From assembly GCA_022424925.1 (NCBI GenBank), contig JAKMGM010000164.1, positions 1 to 6,139 on the forward strand: a DNA stretch of 6,139 bases, in the 5' to 3' direction. Position 1 is the first letter of the stretch; every line of letters begins with the position of its first letter. The notes under the pieces were generated by a model that ran no database searches, was not told where the DNA came from, and was given only the letters and a program-made list of their open reading frames with translations. Shown in pieces: positions 4,936-6,139 of the stretch. This DNA comes from Candidatus Poseidoniaceae archaeon. GTDB taxonomy: Archaea; Thermoplasmatota; Poseidoniia; Poseidoniales; Poseidoniaceae. The position numbers were made by a program, and so were the translations under genes.

Positions 4936-6139
4936 TCAAGAATCGCCCGAACTCTTTGTTTCGAGCCAGTGAAGTCGAAGGCCAGTCGTGTCAAAGAGGG
5001 CGTCACCCCTTCCCGAAAGCCCGAGTGGATTCAACCATCGTTCCGCCGATGCAGTATCTGGCCAGGTCACCTCTACACTGCCACTTGAAACATTCATTTC
5101 CTCATCAAAGCATATTGAGTGCCACCCTGGAGAAAGCGCGGTTGTCATCTGTACTGAATCCCGTGAGGTGATGAGGTTGAGCGTCACTTCATCGATGATG
5201 CCAATCGCCTCAAACGCAAGACACGCCGTGCCGGAATCATCTCTGGTAGAGGAGAACATCATTTCTGCATCACGACCCTCGGTGATGAACGCTCTTTCAC
5301 TGCCTAGATTGAGCGGGTCTCGGAAGCGATGCATCGTCCATGGGTCGGTTCTCATTTCGCATCCATCTTTGCAGCTTACCGCATCGAAAACGGCAAATGT
5401 GGAGGTGCTTGAAGCACCGTTCGGGTCGAGCTCCCAGAGCACACTTCCACGCTCTTCGACCACAGGGCTCCAATACGGTGATTGCGCTAAAAACCAACCT
5501 ACGGTTCCTACTGGGGAGGAGAGAGCATGCGTGATGCCGAGCGACTGCAGCGTTCCAACCGATTCAGAATAGACCGCAGTCGTAGCATTCGACTGGATAC
5601 TCGTTTCAATTTGAATCAACCCCAGTGTTGGAATACTCGTTGTGTCGATGTTTTGCGGTGCACTGTAGATGTACCCCCAATGGGCATTTTCGGTGTACAC
5701 GATACTTCCGGTTGGCAAGTTCGCCAAGTCATCATACAATGTCAGGTCTCCGGCTGCATACGCCTGCAATTCTTCGTGTTCAGCAACTTGAACCATGATC
5801 AAATTTCCGAATGCAATGCCGAGCATCAAGGCAACTGAAAGGGTGGCGGTAAGGGTTCGATGCATGTGCGGGTCCCAACCAACGGTCAGAAGGTTTTGTC
5901 GCTCGTCGATTGCGGTTAGGCATGTTGCGTTGCTCCACCACAACGCTACAAGAGCGGCCAGAGGAATGTGGAACGCATGCAAACCCATTGAGTACAGCGT
6001 ATACGAAAGCAGGGAAAGGACAGGAATTTGTTCCAGTCCTTCGATAAGATGAATGGAGGTCAGAAGCCATAATCCAGCAAACCATGCTGTGAGTAACCGT
6101 CCTTCGATTGTGTATCGGAGTTTCCAAGCACTGACGGAA
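4936..6139 (-). CDS. Polytopic membrane protein, probable GT-C-type glycosyltransferase C-terminal part (5' end outside window)
   Basis: The frame is open from the window edge (400 codons visible, plus TGA), so the ATG at 5988 is internal. In visible numbering, hydrophobic spans lie near 14-33, 38-70 (perhaps two) and 95-117; the last is ALMLGIAFGNLIMV. After it comes a long soluble part. Residues 120-237 have the pattern of extracytoplasmic domains of GT-C enzymes: a short helix, then LPTGSIVYTE (141-150), an SLGITHAL strand (199-206) and a closing SVLWEL strand (232-237). Residues 265-400 look like a beta-sandwich, possibly carbohydrate-binding, with cysteines that could form disulfides (SCKDGC, 255-260). 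Two NxT/S sequons fall in the soluble part (NAT, NVS). GT-C enzymes use polyprenyl-phosphate sugars as donors, which suits the DPM1-like gene 37 nt downstream. The catalytic loop would be N-terminal and is not visible, so the glycosyltransferase assignment is inference; 'membrane protein with exported C-terminal domain' is firm. Confidence 0.8.
   Translation of the reverse strand, partial: SVSAWKLRYTIEGRLLTAWFAGLWLLTSIHLIEGLEQIPVLSLLSYTLYSMGLHAFHIPLAALVALWWSNATCLTAIDERQNLLTVGWDPHMHRTLTATLSVALMLGIAFGNLIMVQVAEHEELQAYAAGDLTLYDDLANLPTGSIVYTENAHWGYIYSAPQNIDTTSIPTLGLIQIETSIQSNATTAVYSESVGTLQSLGITHALSSPVGTVGWFLAQSPYWSPVVEERGSVLWELDPNGASSTSTFAVFDAVSCKDGCEMRTDPWTMHRFRDPLNLGSERAFITEGRDAEMMFSSTRDDSGTACLAFEAIGIIDEVTLNLITSRDSVQMTTALSPGWHSICFDEEMNVSSGSVEVTWPDTASAERWLNPLGLSGRGDALFDTTGLRLHWLETKSSGDS

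Noticed and set aside
4899..5006. 36-residue N-terminal extension of the GT2 glycosyltransferase
   Set aside because: It overlaps the end of the membrane-protein gene and bears no family resemblance; GT2 proteins begin just before the LPTLNE strand, matching the ATG at 4898.
4988..5572. 194-codon plus-strand open frame
   Set aside because: It is opposite the membrane protein's soluble domain, with Ser-rich unstructured composition and no motif or RBS support.
1..6139. CRISPR arrays, tRNA or rRNA genes, insertion sequences
   Set aside because: I saw no spaced direct repeats, no tRNA-like cloverleaf sequence, no transposase motifs and no terminal inverted repeats; nearly all bases are accounted for by co-directional genes.

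Overview
This window looks like a piece of an archaeal chromosome, most likely a euryarchaeal lineage. My guess is planktonic Marine Group II (Poseidoniales) or a relative. The archaeal signs are a Csl4 exosome cap protein, a METTL5/COG2263-type RNA methylase, a DPM1-like polyprenol-phosphate glycosyltransferase, and an aspartate-semialdehyde dehydrogenase of the archaeal/fungal branch. GC content is roughly half. The group-level assignment is inference; the genes themselves are read directly from the sequence.

All seven genes lie on the minus strand and are tightly packed, with gaps of 4 to 86 nt. There is no gene-free stretch over 100 nt and no convincing plus-strand gene. In transcription order (right to left) they are: (1) 6139-4936, the C-terminal part of a multi-pass membrane protein with a large extracytoplasmic domain, probably a GT-C-type glycosyltransferase, cut by the window edge; (2) 4898-4164, a GT2 DPM1/Alg5-like glycosyltransferase; (3) 4125-3034, aspartate-semialdehyde dehydrogenase; (4) 2980-1877, an unrecognised protein with an acidic Pro/Glu-rich middle and a small helical C-terminus; (5) 1830-1612, a 72-aa zinc-ribbon protein with a polyglutamine tail; (6) 1607-954, a METTL5-like RNA methyltransferase; (7) 867-1, Csl4, still open at the other window edge.

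The right half reads as an envelope glycosylation pair: one enzyme that charges a polyprenyl phosphate and one that may use the charged lipid. The left half reads as an RNA-processing group: zinc ribbon, rRNA-type methylase and exosome cap. Aspartate-semialdehyde dehydrogenase sits between them without an obvious partner.

The most notable observation is at the left edge. The Csl4 frame does not stop after its zinc ribbon, where archaeal Csl4 proteins normally end. It continues without interruption through a Gly/Arg-rich linker into what looks like the start of an RNA recognition motif (RRM), with a textbook RNP2 hexamer LFVGGL. An exosome cap subunit carrying its own RRM would be an unusual archaeal architecture. 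The window ends before RNP1, so the fusion is strongly suggested but not fully visible.
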